A DNA stretch of 64,000 nt, from contig JADJPZ010000004.1 in assembly GCA_016713025.1 (NCBI GenBank), forward strand, positions 3,410,001-3,474,000, in the 5' to 3' direction. This DNA comes from Saprospiraceae bacterium. Its GTDB lineage: Bacteria; Bacteroidota; Bacteroidia; Chitinophagales; Saprospiraceae. Made by a program: the position numbers and the translations under genes. The notes beneath the pieces were generated by a model. The model ran no database searches and was not told where the DNA came from. It was given only the letters and a program-made list of their open reading frames with translations. This document shows positions 63,218 to 64,000 of this stretch, in pieces; within the stretch, counting starts at the first letter, position 1; each line of letters starts with the position of its first letter.

Positions 63218-64000
63218 TTACCAACCTAAGATAATGGCAAAAATCAAAGGTGCCACTATGGTAGCATCACTTTCTATGATATACTTTGGAGTAGTGATAT
63301 CTAATTTTCCCCAGGTGATCTTTTCATTGGGCACCGCTCCGGAATAAGATCCGTAACTGGTTGTACTATCACTTATCTGACAGAAATAGGACCAGAATGG
63401 GATGTCGTGCATTTCCATATCCTGATACAGCATCGGTACTACACATATTGGGAAATCGCCAGCAATACCACCACCAATCTGAAAGAATCCTACCCCTTTA
63501 CCGGCACTGTTTTTGACATACCAGTCAGCCAACCACATCATATACTCAATACCTGATTTCGTGGTAGATGCTTTTAGTTGCCCTTTGATACAATAAGATG
63601 CAAAAATATTGCCCATCGTACTGTCTTCCCATCCGGGCACTACTATGGGAATGTTTTTTTCTGCAGCTGCAAGCATCCAGCTGTTTTTTGGGTCGATTTC
63701 ATAGTATTGTTCCAATACACCACTGAGTAGCATTTTGTACATAAACTCATGAGGAAAATACCTTTCACCATTTTTTTCAGCAGTACTCCAGATGTCCCAA
63801 AGGTGTTTTTGTAGCCTTCTGAAAGCTTCTTCTTCCGGGATGCAAGTATCCGTGACACGGTTATAATGATTTTCCAGCAGATCCCATTCGTCCTGTGGGC
63901 TAAGTTCACGGTAGTTGGGCACTCTTTTGTAATGGGAGTGAGCCACGAGATTCATAATATCTTCTTCAAGGTTTGCTCCTGTACATGAGATGATCTGTAC
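63218..64000 (-). CDS. Deoxyhypusine-synthase-like protein, 5' part outside window
   Basis: The frame is open to the right edge (the Met at 63955 is internal: VQIISCTGANLEEDIMN precedes it in frame). NAD-binding ISCTGANLEED, then PIVVPGWEDSTMGN, VGFFQIGGGIAGDF and SYSGAVPNEKITWGKL with the Lys used for covalent catalysis are all conserved. In bacteria DHS-like proteins usually make homospermidine or other polyamines rather than hypusine, as no eIF5A exists. Its partner gene is the creatininase 10 bp downstream. The missing 5' part is probably 60-100 residues. Confidence 0.88.
   Translation of the reverse strand, partial: VQIISCTGANLEEDIMNLVAHSHYKRVPNYRELSPQDEWDLLENHYNRVTDTCIPEEEAFRRLQKHLWDIWSTAEKNGERYFPHEFMYKMLLSGVLEQYYEIDPKNSWMLAAAEKNIPIVVPGWEDSTMGNIFASYCIKGQLKASTTKSGIEYMMWLADWYVKNSAGKGVGFFQIGGGIAGDFPICVVPMLYQDMEMHDIPFWSYFCQISDSTTSYGSYSGAVPNEKITWGKLDITTPKYIIESDATIVAPLIFAIILGW

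Noticed and set aside
1..64000. CRISPR array or prophage
   Set aside because: No series of regular direct repeats with spacers and no phage structural genes were seen.

Overview
The window is AT-rich chromosomal DNA of a member of the phylum Bacteroidota, most likely close to Saprospiria (inference). Support: TAnnTTTG-type -7 promoter boxes, some with a TTTG -33 box (upstream of tRNA-Cys and the polyprenyl synthetase); a TonB receptor / giant secreted protein / PorV-like operon; lipoproteins with short Cys lipoboxes; and a conserved fabH-efp-accB-accC order.

Left part (1-9.5 kb). A DDE transposase runs off the left edge. An AraC-type regulator gene is cut by that insertion and by a complete IS21-family element (istA/istB, 1433-4000). 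Next come a three-gene operon with two beta-propeller lipoproteins, and a DUF2310 zinc-ribbon gene beside a SUKH (SMI1/KNR4) gene.

Central part (about 9.9-21.4 kb). This is the most unusual region. It reads as an array of integron-type gene cassettes without an integron integrase (a CALIN). All genes lie on the minus strand, and several are followed by imperfect inverted repeats with the layout of attC sites. Cargo: a protein of unknown function, a DUF998-like membrane protein with an alpha/beta hydrolase, a HigB/HigA toxin-antitoxin pair, a secreted subtilisin, and a Shedu-type (DUF4263) anti-phage nuclease with a small WYL-like partner. A 1.9-kb group II intron sits exactly inside one attC. 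An IS91-like element with its own tyrosine recombinase has entered the array.

Right part (22-64 kb). This is mostly core genome: topoisomerase IV subunit B, a LolC/E-type permease, a ParD/ParE toxin-antitoxin pair between two direct copies of a small repeat, galactokinase, an MsbA-like ABC exporter, accC, accB, efp, fabH, a thioredoxin-SPOR protein, hutI, a polyprenyl synthetase, a caspase-like protein, a GT9 glycosyltransferase, pyruvate phosphate dikinase (broken), the TonB receptor / secreted protein / PorV-like operon, greA, a HIT protein, lgt, an MBL hydrolase, tRNA-Cys, a GH31 glucosidase, DUF6089, bestrophin, creatininase and a deoxyhypusine-synthase-like gene cut by the right edge.

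Two further themes. First, small non-coding repeats with the terminal inverted repeat AGAGTATGTTTAAA are scattered through the intergenic spaces in several size classes, some carrying nested insertions. Second, four reading frames (AraC, IstA, subtilisin, YcxB-like) break at A/T homopolymers, so either sequencing error or real slippage/decay must be considered.
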